Part shown: in pieces, positions 22,932 through 34,370 of the stretch
Layout: each line of letters starts with the position of its first letter
How positions within the stretch are numbered: position 1 is the stretch's first letter
Assembly: GCF_020085105.1 (NCBI RefSeq)
Contig: NC_058042.1
Span: 13,081,001 to 13,145,000, forward strand
Length of the DNA stretch: 64,000 nucleotides
Direction: 5' to 3'
Source of the DNA: Siniperca chuatsi
Taxonomy: Eukaryota > Chordata > Actinopteri > Centrarchiformes > Sinipercidae
The notes under the pieces: model-generated
Database searches by the model: none
Told to the model about the DNA's origin: nothing
The model's input: the letters and a program-made list of their open reading frames with translations, nothing else
Made by a program: the position numbers and the translations under genes

Positions 22932-25043
22932 AAAGCAAATTTACCAATGTAAGAAGTTTGCAAGTGTGCACATTTTCCCATATACCCAAACAATGTTTGG
23001 GTATGGTTTGGGGAAATATTACTTTGTCTTAATATTACTCAGTTCCACTTTTTCTGGTTGTGAAACACCTGCAATAATCAAATTCAGCCCCCCCAAAATA
23101 GCAGCCACAATGTAGAATTACAAAGTTTCCAACTGTACAATTACAAAATTTCCAACAGTAGTAGTACTAAAAAAAAGACACTGGGGCAGACAGCAATTTA
23201 ATCAATATTTACTGCAAAGCTTAAACCATGAAGTTTCTTTAAGTTTGAGAAACGCAATTTGGTAAAATAAAAGGAACATCATATTGGCAGATAAAATAAG
23301 AGAAAAACTGCCATTCATTTCTACTTTAAACACAGTAAACTGAAATTCACACTCTGCACCATGCTGCTCCTTCCCCTTCACTAGTTTTCTTTCTTTTTGT
23401 TGTTGTTTTTTTGCCTTTATTTGAAAGCTGATAGCATAGAGGCTGACAGGAAACAAGGGGAGAGATGCAGGGGTATAACATGCAACAAAGGTCTGCACCC
23501 AGAATCAAATCACGGACATTGTGGTCATGTGGTATGCGCCTTCGCCATTTGACTACTGGGGTGCCCCTCTTCCACTATTACACTTTTTTTGATTGAGAGA
23601 AAGTTCAGATATCCAACTTCTCTGTCATTGTTGCCTAAACACCAGAACACATAAATGTCATTAAAGAAATACTGTACTTGCAAATAGATAATAGATAACA
23701 GATAGATAATAAAGACTAACTCGTTGTTCATAATTGAAATTCTTCCTGTTGGACCTTGAAGACATGAGTGCATGTTGTAGACAATCAACTGGGACTGTAT
23801 GAACAGATGTAATTAAATAGATAACATTTAAAGAAATTGACTTTTGTGTATTCATGTTTTAATGTGGAAAGAAAATCAATTTTAAGTGCTACCATTAATT
23901 ACAGTTGTATCCCTTTTGTCAACAATGACAGAATAGGTGTGCTTTTATAAACAAACAATAGTAAAGCTATCTTCGGATAGTATGGCGCATTCACAATGAG
24001 AATGATCCTGCAACATATTTACTTCCTGCTCAGCATGTTGTGCTTCAGTCCTCTAACAGCCTATAGACATACGTACATTCATTGGTTTCTGAGGTACAAT
24101 TAGAACCAGATATGTAGACTAGGACCTGTTTCTGGACACCTTGAGCATGAGTTAAACAGAGTGATTTATCTGAGTCACCGTTGATACTGATAAGGTAAAT
24201 TCAGTATTACATTCCTTGTACCATACTAAGACAGTATGCAAGCTTGATGGTGCCTTATCTTGGAGGAAACCGTATGACAGATGGTACCCTGGGGCCAGAA
24301 AACTGGCATTGAAATGATGCTGTGTTGACTTTGGCTTGTTATTTACCATAAAGGTGTTTCCTAATGACTAACACATGAACAAGATGATTCATGAATTCAT
24401 TTTTATCTCTAATTATGACCCTGCCTTCAGCATGCCACAACAGAAGCAGCATTTTTGAAGTCTTCACTCATCTAGTTTTACTGATGAAACTTGTGTCCAT
24501 ATATATATATTTTAGTTGACAGTAGAGAAACCCAGCCTGGTTCAGTGTTTGTGTGTTCCTCCTTCTGCACTTTACTGCTGTGCTGTGATTTCCATGGGAG
24601 TTGAACTGTCTCATGTTTTCTGGCACCATCAATCCAAGCCTTTAAATCAATTGTTTTCATGCCAAGGATCCCTCAATGGAGGGAGTGTCCTGTCATAAAC
24701 TCAGATCACTCAAATCAGTCATCAGGATTACATCACTACATATAGGAAATATAATATTAATGATATTCACCTATTTCTCCATTTGCGGTGGCTTTCAGAC
24801 CCATTTAGAAAACACTGGCCTAAAGCACATGCTTTGCTTTACAGTAACTCAACCCCTTAAACCTGTCTTGCCTGTTTTTATTTACACAGCGCACTTTTTG
24901 GGGGGTATGAGCAATTTGCGCAAATGGAGAAATCAACCAGTTAAAAGTAATATTTAACACACTTAACATTTTTAAAGATCAAAGGTCTTAATATTTTGAA
25001 TATAGAAAAACTACTTAATGTAAAAACATTGTTGACCTCTCCG
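22932..25043. other. Intergenic region cenpq to receptor gene
   Basis: No protein-coding gene recognised. The first part should contain the cenpq 3' UTR, and the last part, read on the minus strand, the receptor 3' UTR. A SINE lies at 23408-23569. The remaining short open frames have no recognisable domain. Confidence 0.5.
23408..23569 (-). mobile_element. tRNA-derived SINE
   Basis: Read on the minus strand, the unit starts GGGGCACCCCAGTAGTCAAA, with A-box- and B-box-like blocks (GATTTGATTCTGGGTGCAGA), then the body with TTTGTTGCATGTTATACCCC and a CAAATAAAGGCA end. This is the usual layout of a tRNA-headed SINE abundant in fish. The only copy this complete in the window. Confidence 0.75.
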
Positions 25044-26797
25044 CTACATCTGTGAGTTCTTAAGTGAGTTCTTAAGTGACTTCCTTCGTATGGACTCTGT
25101 GGAGTCATCATTGAAAAGTCGTTCAATAGTGGAGACAACAGAAGCTCTGATGGCACGGCCTAAGCCTCGGGCAGCGAACACATACAGTACAGGGTTAAGA
25201 GCACTTTTGATGTACACCAGGAACAGAGATATGTATGTGCCTCTAACTGCTCTTTCATACAGTTCAGAACTTCCCTCGGTCAAGGCCCGCAGGAATCGAC
25301 AAACAAAATAGGGCACCCAGCAGGTGAGGAAGAGGAGCATGGTGAAAAAGAGCACGTGGTACATCCTGGTCAACCTGCGGGCAGTTGAAGGGGACGAGGA
25401 GGTGGTGGGTGTTGGCGGCATTGCTTGCTGAACGGTGAGCAAAACAGCAAGGTTACTTCCCAAGAACACCAGCATGGGTAAGATGAAACCTGCTATCGTT
25501 TCTGTGACAAACAGTGCCATGTCAAACTCCCCACTCTCACAGCAATGGTATGTACCGTTTACCTCCTTCAGGACGGCACTGTGGAGGTAGGGGGCAGACA
25601 AGATGGTGGCTAACAGCCATAAGATGCCACAGGCCAGAGGAACAGCCCACGAGGGACGTCGCAGTCGAGCCCACATGGGCCTCAGCAGACACAGGCATCG
25701 CTCCAGGGCCACAGCACATAGCAGGAAAGCGGAGGCGTATAACCCCAGGCCTCGCAGGAACATTGTCAGGTGGCAGAAGACAATGCCAAACGGCCAGCTG
25801 TAGTTGTGAGCCAGAAAGCCCAACATGAGGGGAGTACGCAGGAGCAGCACCAGGTCTGCCACGGCCAGGTTCAGGACGTAAATACGGAAACTGCTGGCAG
25901 CACGAGTCTCCTCACTGCTGCCTCTGCGCACCAGGTGGCGATGACTCCGCAGTCCAAGTGCCCAAACTACCAGCCCGTTCAGAGGAACGCCCACCTTGAG
26001 AAACCAAGAGAATGTCATTCAGGATGACAGACTTTTAAAGCAACAGTTTGACTTTTGGGGAAATATGCTTATTTGCTTTATTGCAGAAAGTTAAATGAGA
26101 AGCTCAGTACCACTCTCATGTCTTTTAAATAAATATGAAGCTATAGCCAGCAACCAATTATCTTAGCTTAGCATAAAGAGAAAAGGTATAACGTCTTGGT
26201 TAGTGAGCTTTAGAGGATTTTGACAGGCTAGCTGTTTCCCTCTGCTTCCAGTCTTTATGCGAAGCTAACCGGCTGCTGGCTCCAGCTACATGTTTACCAT
26301 ACAGACCTAAGAGTGGTATTGATCTTCTCATCTTGAGAACTCTTGACAAAAAAGCAAATACAGGTATATCCCAAAATGTTGAACTATTCCTTTAAAATTG
26401 TTAAGAGCAACATTTTAGTCTATGCTCATCTGGAATTGAAATTTATCATAAAGGTAATACTGTTGCACATACAAGAAGTTCAAGCTGACGGAGTCATTCA
26501 GTGGCCCTAAACAAGGTTGTGTTTGTAGTCCCAAACCCCATAACTAACAGAGGAATCCAACTATTATATACTATTATGCAGCCCCCTTATCAATGTTTCC
26601 AGCCATATATGCAAATAAAAATTGTACAATATTTATGGCACAGGCTGGCTCCGGAGCCATAGAGGATTGCTCACCAGGAAGATGAGCAGAGTAACTGTGA
26701 TTTGGATTCCCCTGACTGCCTCCGCCTGCCAAGAGCTGATGTTGTAGCTGTTGGGGCTAGTTAGAAGCCGGTTCTGTGTTCCGTTCATGATGGCCAT
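25044..26797 (-). CDS. Rhodopsin-class G protein-coupled receptor, chemoattractant/leukotriene B4 receptor-like, complete
   Basis: Coding exons are 26797-26675 (41 codons) and 25994-25044, giving 357 residues. The start at 26797 (MAIMNGTQN) follows a good acceptor (TGTGTTTCAG, ending about 26828), so the upstream in-frame ATG at 26842 is probably intronic and a non-coding 5' exon is implied; a GTAAGA donor near 27769 is a candidate. Seven hydrophobic segments are visible: GVPLNGLVVW (TM1), LNLAVADLVLLL (TM2), YASAFLLCAVALERC (TM3, with ERC in place of DRY), TCWVPYF (TM6) and NPVLYVFAARG (TM7). N-glycosylation sequons lie in the N-terminus (NGT, NIS). Closest by eye are LTB4R/LTB4R2, with PTGDR2 and formyl-peptide receptors as alternatives (for example LRPMWA beside TM3). 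This would make it a Gi-coupled lipid or peptide chemoattractant receptor, but the ligand cannot be told. Confidence 0.85.
26033..26397. repeat. Palindromic MITE in the receptor intron
   Basis: The ends are inverted: 26033 begins TTTTAAAGCAACAGTTTGAC, and the other end read backwards from 26397 gives TTTTAAAGGAATAGTTCAAC. Inner parts are also inverted (GAAGCTATAGCCAGCAACCA against GGCTGCTGGCTCCAGCTACA), so the ~365 bp unit can fold on itself. It is a widespread percomorph non-autonomous family. Confidence 0.8.
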
Positions 26798-26842
26798 TGA
26801 TGTGATGTCAAACTGGAGATGAGCCTGAAACACAGAAGACAT

Positions 26843-28642
26843 TGACTTGATCTTACAGATGCATATATTTTGTGGCTGTTTTTCTCTACTGAAATTCCAC
26901 TAGAAATATAACAAGAAAATAAAAGCAGTGCATTTTGTCATTGACAAACTGGAAAATGTGCAACATGTATGATTGCATGTGAATATGGATTTCACATATG
27001 TCAGTTGCCTAAAACGCAGACAGGCTGGTGTCCACATCACATACCAACATGACACCACAGACTTCCTTCCCTTACATTTGCTCAGTGTTTTTTCATTGCT
27101 GAAAACTCTTCTGTGTAACAGTTAACAACAAAGATCACATATACAGTTGGTGTTATGCAACAGTCAGTGTAGTCTGTGTCATATCTCTTCAACTTCACCA
27201 AACACACTTGTTTTATCACTTAGAGGACATTGCAATGACTTACGTTCATTTGCTAGAGACTTACCCTAACCCCATCCTCAGAAAATGTAATGGTTAACCA
27301 TGCAAGGACCAGCTTTTTGGAGTTGAGTGGCCACCATGTGACCATATTTTTGTCCCCACACCATAATTAATACAAGCGCGCGCGCACACACACACACAGA
27401 GTACTTGTGTCATGTGTTGTATTAGCAGTAATGGTTACAGAGAGAGGTTATTTTTTTCCTGTAGCCACCGCCGCCCCAGGGCCCTGCCTGAATGTACATC
27501 TAGACTGGACCTGTTTGTGTGCAGCTGGAATGGGAACAGCATGCATGCAAACACTCCTGCGGTAATGAACACACCTCCTTTGGTCTCTGCACAGAAGCAG
27601 CGTTAATCTGTCCCAATGTTACTGATAGCAGTTGTGGTTCTCTGATTAAAAGCAAATAAAGTTCAGATTTCTAGAATCTACCAGTAACCAAGAAGTTTAG
27701 GATTAACAGCATTTCTTAAAGTCACAGTTAAAAGCGGCCTCACATCAATTTAAAGAGTTAGCTTCTTACCTCCTTGCCTTGCCTTGTGTGTGGGAGAAAT
27801 GGAGCAGGAGATAAAGAAAAAAGGAGTGCCTGCTGGCTCTTATGAGAACAATCTCTCTCTCTCTCTCTTTCCTGTGTGTGATTGCAACACACACTCCTTC
27901 CTATGAACATATCTATGAACATCAGCGGCTATTTTCGATCAAAATATTTTTCAACCAATAAAATGCCATTTCCTCTGAATCCAAACCGCTTTTATCACCT
28001 GCTCTATAAGAGTAAACATTAACCTTAGAGTCATAAAATGACTGAACATAGTTATACATTAAACTGACATTCAATTTCTTCCAACTGGGAAATAGTTAAA
28101 AAGCTAGAAAGCTTTTAAAAGATTTTTTACTTTTAGATTTCTATGATTTTATTCAATTTTCTCATCAGCAAGGAACCTAATTAGTGCACCTGCTTCAGTG
28201 ATGCACATTCCTGGTCTCCAATGTACTTCTTTATTCCCTCTGATTGTTCTTCTGGACAAAACTTGGGCACCTACTGTAAATTCAGCAATAAACTTTGTTA
28301 AACTTTTCCAAATGTTTTATATTTGTTTCAGTTTTTAAAAAAGTATTTTTTGGGCACTTTTTGCCTTAATTAAGTGACGAGACAACAGAGGTCTCCCGGT
28401 TGTGCTTGAACTGGGGATGCTGTGATTTCATGACCAGCCTCTTATACTTCTGACCATGACGCACCATATTTGCTTTAGATTTTTACATATATGTCTTTTA
28501 AATGTTTTCTGTCTGTTTAGCTCCATTGCACATTTAAGGGAAACTTAGAGTAGCCGATAACATCATCAGAGTAACAAACTGTGGTTTTTAACACCGGAAA
28601 AAATATTGAAACTGCTTTCATTCTCACGGTTTCAAATCTCGA

Positions 28643-28679
<37 letters not shown>

Positions 28680-31600
28680 TACAATATCAGCACAATCTCA
28701 AAATGTAGACGTTGAACCCACAGCAGTTCTAACCTGTCATCGATGGAGAGAACTGTCAAACTCAATCACTGCCTCTGAAACTGAAGGCTGACTCTTTCTT
28801 AATTTTCCCCTTCATACAGATTCTTCCATAATTTGAACACGTTATATATAAACAATGTCCTGTATAATCAGCTACTCCTGCCACTGCTCACAATTTTAAA
28901 AAACTTAGATCTAAAGTTATACATTTTGGGCAATTATTGTCATTTTCCATATCACTCTCATAACTTCAGAAGACTTCATCCAGCTCACACAGATGTATGT
29001 TGTTTGGCTAATTAGTCTTCAGTAAAAGAGTGTGCCTGTGCAGATCAGGATGTTGGGTTAGTGGTTACTGTTACCTCAAAATATAAAGGTCCCTGGTTTC
29101 ATTTTCTGGCCAACCTTCTTGTTGGTTGACAAAGATGCTCATGGCACCAAAACAGCGACCTGATAAGTGAATTTGGTTGATTCAACACAAGTTTCTGCTT
29201 AGACTATTCAGCTCACACCGGTGTGCAGTATGATTTTTGGTTAAAAGTGTGTGCTTGTGCTTTGCAGAGGTTGAAGTTCAGCCATTACATCAGCTGCCTC
29301 CCAACCTATAGAAGTCTGTGGGTCAAATCTCACTCTGGCCCACACACATGTGGGTTGCTAAAGATACTGCAATCACTGCACTTTACTATGATACTTGCTT
29401 TACAATTGGAGCTGGTTGATTTGGGAGTTTGAGGCTCTTTTAAATGCACTGAAAAACGTCTTTTCAGCAAAAATGAGTTCACAAAATTAGGCCATATGTA
29501 GTTATAGTTTCATTTTAGAAGGCTGATGATATTCTATATTTTTGTTATTGTCAACAAATTTACTAGTATTTACTGCTGCAAGACAGTGAGTAAATGAACT
29601 ATAGTGCCCATGTTTATGGTAATGAAGGAACATGTCACCCAGTGCAACGGTGTAGCTCAGTGATGTGTTTGCAATAGTTTTGGACAACAACGGAACACAG
29701 AGGAATAAGTCCTATCAGGCTTTAGCTACTCAGACAATACTTGGTAGGATCAACTCATTGTTGGTTTTGGTCTTGTTGACAAGAAACATTTTAATATCAC
29801 CAAATTACAGTGTTTGATGACAATTGGCTGCTCTGTTGTGGTCTAAAGCCACACCATTTAGTTTTTTATAGTACTTCGTCACAGTGATGATGACATGATG
29901 CAATAGTTGACCTTCACCAATAGATGGCAGTGCTGCTCATTTTGTAAACAACAAGGAAATCTAATTGGTCATTTCTTTCCTGATCTGGTTTTTAGGATTT
30001 AGATGTTGTTGTTTTTTTAAAGGCTTATTTATTAATTTTTTTGTGACTTTACCTGAACATGACTCTAAACACATGAGCAGCTTTAAAGGATTCATGTCTG
30101 GAATGAAGTAGACAGTTGCTTCAGTCATTGTAGTGGATTTTATTGTTACATTTGACATGTTTGTGACATTTGGTTAGTAGTGAAATATATCTTTTTTCAT
30201 ATGTATGTCCACTGTGTCGTGAAAAAGTAACTTTTAAGCAACTTTTCTGTAGAAAATTTTGTCAATCATTAATTTTAAAGCTAATCAAACTCTATGAATG
30301 CAAACAGAATCTAAATGATTAATCTAAATATTTAAACATTACATTTTCTTTTCTTTTTATTACTGTAATCAGCTTGTGTTCATTTATTAACAGCAAAAAA
30401 ACAAAAACAAAACACAACTGCAACTTCAATGTTTATTTGTATCCATTTTGCTGTCAGTACCACCTTCAATCCATGGACATAACTATTAGTCAATTAATTA
30501 CAGTGACTAAATACTTAACCCGGAATGAAAAGTATGAGACATCAACTAAAGATAATCTTTTAGAACTCAAACAGGGTTGGTTACCAATTTATAATGACAT
30601 GTTTTAATGTGAAGCAATTACATTTTTGATTGATATTGCTGATTGTTACTGTACTCGTGTGGGAGAAGACAGACAGACAGAATCTGAATTAAGGGTATAG
30701 ACACATGTTCAGGTAACTAGTAAGTTTGATTTTACTGTATAATTTGTTTATTTTTCTTTCTATCATTCCTACATCAGCTGAATGGTTACAGAACATTAGG
30801 CTAATGAAACCAATTTTAACACTAGACATTAGAGACCTATTAGCACCCCCCCAGAAATTCTAATTAATAATAATAATAATTACACAACCATGAAGGAACC
30901 ATATTCATAAATGGCCATTCAACATTTCACATTTATTAAGATTACATGTGGGTTTTGAAATACATGTGAGGATCCGAAACATTTTATGCTTTTGAATAGA
31001 TAGATATGTTTTAAATACAGTGTAGAGGTCACTTAATGCTGTCCTCTCAATCTTTCTTAGCATTTGGTTTGACTGATAAAGAATGCTATGACGGTCGGCG
31101 GCAGCTAAAAGGAGACAAACAAAAATATAAATAATTAACTGGCTTTAAACACACAGAAATGAATCAAATTAAGTCTGAAACAGAAGCAGTTTGTAGCTAA
31201 AATGTTGTCATGACAACTCATTTCCATGATATCAAAGCAACAAAATGCATGTTACATAAATGTGCAAATATGTTGTTATAAATATTGACTATAATTTGTT
31301 TTCTTAAAAAAAATCCTTTACTACAATACAGTTAACAAGTTTCACATTTTTTTGTCTTTTAAAATCTCAACTAAGACTGATGTTCTTTTACACACATGTA
31401 TACGTATATATTATATGCATACATACCAAACTACATTTTGTATTGTAGTTATTTCAAGTAATGCTTTTTAAAATACATTTTTTATATACATTTCTTATAT
31501 AATTATTTATAGAGCTTTGGAAATTAACTGCTCTAGAAACTGAGCCTTTCGGTTTTCAGTGTTTTACATCACAAGTGTGACATCACATGTTGGGGAGATG

Positions 31601-33084
31601 AAAGACTTCTCTTTAGTTTCTGTTTGGAGACCGTGGAGGCAGTTTACAATACTAACCTATGATGTATGACATATATATTACATTGTGTGGCAGTTACTGA
31701 CAAATCCTCAAAAAGATCGAACATTGATTTTCATGGAATCAGTCGACCAACAGTTCCAATAACCAAAAATCTGAGAAGTGTGCGTATATTTAAAGTAGTT
31801 GTAGAACTGAATCATAACCTGTGTTGGTCTTTCCATTTCTGAAGCTCACCCACACTTCCTTTAAACCTGCTAATTTTAGATTCAGGGGTTTTGATCGGAG
31901 GAAACCAAGCGCTCACATGTCACTGTGAAAGAGCAGGAATGAAAGACAACTCTGCTTTGTTGCTCTTTGTTGTTCATAGTGTTTATCTAGATATTAGTTC
32001 TATAATATTGTTTTGGAGTAAAACAATAGCTGCTTTCGGTCTGAAACAGATGTTGGTAATGATATAAAAACAATCTATATGTCTTCTGGAGAATTAAAAA
32101 TCTCTGACTGTGATGTCTCTGTCTGAAATTTTCCCTTTGGTGCCACACATTTCACACTTTGAGGACACACAGACCAAAACAAGATGACAGCATAGAGAGC
32201 TGGAAAGGCTATCAGATCATATCAGCTGTATGTCTGTCGGGCATCATGCATATCCTATATATGACAGGAAAACAGAGTGAAGTCAGGCCCTCAGGTTGCC
32301 CACGTGGAAACACTGAAACAGAGTTTGGCGCTGTAGAACCAGAGAGAAAAAGAAAGTATGTTTTTTTCCCCCCTTTTGACTAGACATAAATACAGCTCAT
32401 AAAATCATTTTAATCTAATAGACAAACGTTCACACTGGCTCGTTTCTGGTTTTCTCGGTAGAAGCTCAAAAACAAATTATAAAACGAAAGTAGATGAGTT
32501 TATGAGTGATGGTGATGGTGGTGATAAAGGTCTTCTCGACAAAATGTTTTGTCCCTTCAGTTGAAGTTCAAAAGAATTAGGATTAGGATCTGCTTTCCCC
32601 TCAACACCAAAACAGAATGTCCGGTTCTCTCTGAGGCGACAGACACACACTCACACAATCTCTCAACACACATATTTTCACGATTGTGTGAATGAAGTTT
32701 TCTGATCACTAATACACAACAATGAAAAGAGAAACTTATAAAGCAACTTCCTCCCTAAATTTGTAATTTGTAAGAGACTGAGACAGAACGCTAGACAGAA
32801 GAAGTGACGTTTGCAACCTCCTCAGCTGGCATATTACACATTGTGAATTTCCAGTACACGAGGGGGGGGTCCCTGCCGCATTTCTGCTTCTTCCCCCGCC
32901 TCCTCATGTACTTTCATCCTTTTCCCTTCAACTACTAGACTGTCTGTTCAATGTGTTTTCTTTTTAACACGCTCACAGGAATGTAGTGTACTTGATACTA
33001 GTCCACTGAATGAGTGTAAGAAAAAGGTTTGCATGAAGCAAAAGTGTGCAGCCAGCTAGTCAGAAGAAGAACAAAGAAGAAAAT
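26843..33084. other. Gene-poor region upstream of the receptor gene
   Basis: No protein-coding gene recognised. The part to about 27850 may include a non-coding first exon of the receptor (minus-strand donor GTAAGA at about 27769-27764). Simple repeats: CG/CA near 27374-27398, TC near 27850-27868, TA at 28648-28672. A dispersed repeat lies at 29515-29815. The 31000-33084 part is free of long open frames and would fit a long 3' UTR of the minus-strand segment at 33088-33414 if that is real. Confidence 0.45.
29515..29815 (+). repeat. Dispersed repeat, copy 1 of 3
   Basis: Shares ATGAAGGAACATGTCACCCA, the GCAACGGTGTAGCTCA block, TCAGACAATACTTG and AGGATCAACTCATTGTTG with sequences at about 44600-45060 and 63560-64000, all in the same orientation. 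Non-coding; class not recognised. Confidence 0.7.
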
Positions 33085-33087
33085 TCA

Positions 33088-33414
33088 ATTCTCAATGCAG
33101 GGGGGGGAGTAGTGAGAAAAGATGGGGAGGCACCTTGTCTTCTCAGAAACAGAGCAGTATGACTTGGTTACTGGGTTACCACAAGCAAACAGTGATATTC
33201 TGGGCCAGTTTATAAGCAGCATCTGAGCTATGTAATGAGGATAGTTTGCAGGATCACAGTCATTTAGTGGAAAAGGGTCTCTTTCAAAATCCCCACTGGT
33301 GACACTCCCATAACTGTCAGAAATCCTATTCATCTCACGACCCTGCACAGTCATTGTGTTCAGTGATTGTACAGGTGGCTTGATGAGTAAAGGTGTGAGT
33401 GAAGGTGTAAATAT
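33088..33414 (-). other. Possible last coding exon of an unidentified gene
   Basis: A good acceptor on the minus strand (AACATCACAG, before 33414) is followed by about 108 open codons: FIFTPSLTPLLIKPP..., ISDSYGSVTSGDFERDPFPL..., ending PPCIEN and a stop. The Ser/Pro/acid-rich composition resembles a receptor cytoplasmic tail, but I do not recognise the family, and I could not find a convincing partner exon upstream. It could be a chance frame; longer unsupported frames exist elsewhere in the window. Confidence 0.22.
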
Positions 33415-33536
33415 GAAGCTGTGATGTTAATGAAATGATCCCCAATAGAAAATCTATTAAAATGTTGTCAGAAGTCTCCTTTATCCAAGTTTAAAATCCT
33501 GATCCAAAGACAAACTGTGTGTATCCACTAAACACT

Positions 33537-33965
33537 ACTGACTTTTCCTCTAGCGCTACCATGAGGTTGTCATTTGTGATTTTTTTGGTGACGTATCTCA
33601 ACAACTACTGGAGGGATTGCCATTAAAATTGGCACACACAAATTCATGTTCACCTCAGGATAAATTGTAAGCACGTTAGTGATCCTTTAACTTTTCATAT
33701 AGAGCCATCATCAGATCAAAATTTGAATGTGTCCAGTACTTTGGTTTATGGCCAAATACCTGCTAAACTAATGACATTCCCCTCAGCCTCTGCTGTACTT
33801 TGTGTTTAGTGCTAATTAGAAAAATATTAGCATGCTAACACGCTAAACTAAGATGGTGAACATCGTAAACAGTATACCTGCTAAACATCAGCATGTTAGC
33901 GTTGTCACTGTGAGCATGTTAGCACACTGATGTTAGCATTTAGCTTAAAGCCCTGCTGTGTCTTA
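33537..33965 (+). repeat. Dispersed repeat with GCTAACATGCTAA-type motifs, copy 1 of 2
   Basis: Contains AAACTAAGATGGTGAACATC, CTGCTAAACATCAGCATGTT and repeated TGTTAGCA blocks, and matches 60870-61375 in the same order and orientation. A common fish repeat of probable DNA-transposon origin. Confidence 0.75.
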
Positions 33966-34032
33966 ATTACAATCTCCAAGAGCTGTTAGCATGGCTCGTA
34001 GGGCGTTTCCCAAATCCTCACTAACTCTAAGG

Positions 34033-34370
34033 TTTTTAGTATATAGTGTGTTCACACTGGAAAATGAAGTACACTCAAACCATGCAGACTAAATATGGTT
34101 GATGTTTGAGTGCATTGCGCAAAGGAAATAGAAGACCTGCTCACAGCTGGAAAAGAAATTAAATAAATTGTGGGTGGTGGTGAAACAGCTCCAGAAATAT
34201 CTTGAAGAACAAAATAAGTATTAAATCTTGGGAAAGACATTTTGCTGAAGTTTGTGAAGTTTAATGGATATCTGACGTTGCATGTAGGCTATTGTATAAT
34301 TTCCTATTAGTGTAAAGTGGTTAAGTATGTTGATTTTTTTGTATAGTAACTGCTGAACATTATACTATGA
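34033..34370. repeat. MITE, copy 1 of 2
   Basis: Starts TTTTTAGTATATAGTGTGTT and shares the internal block GGTGAAACAGCTCCA and the end TTTTTGTATAGTAACTGCTG with 45431-45826. Non-coding; probable DNA transposon derivative. Confidence 0.7.
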
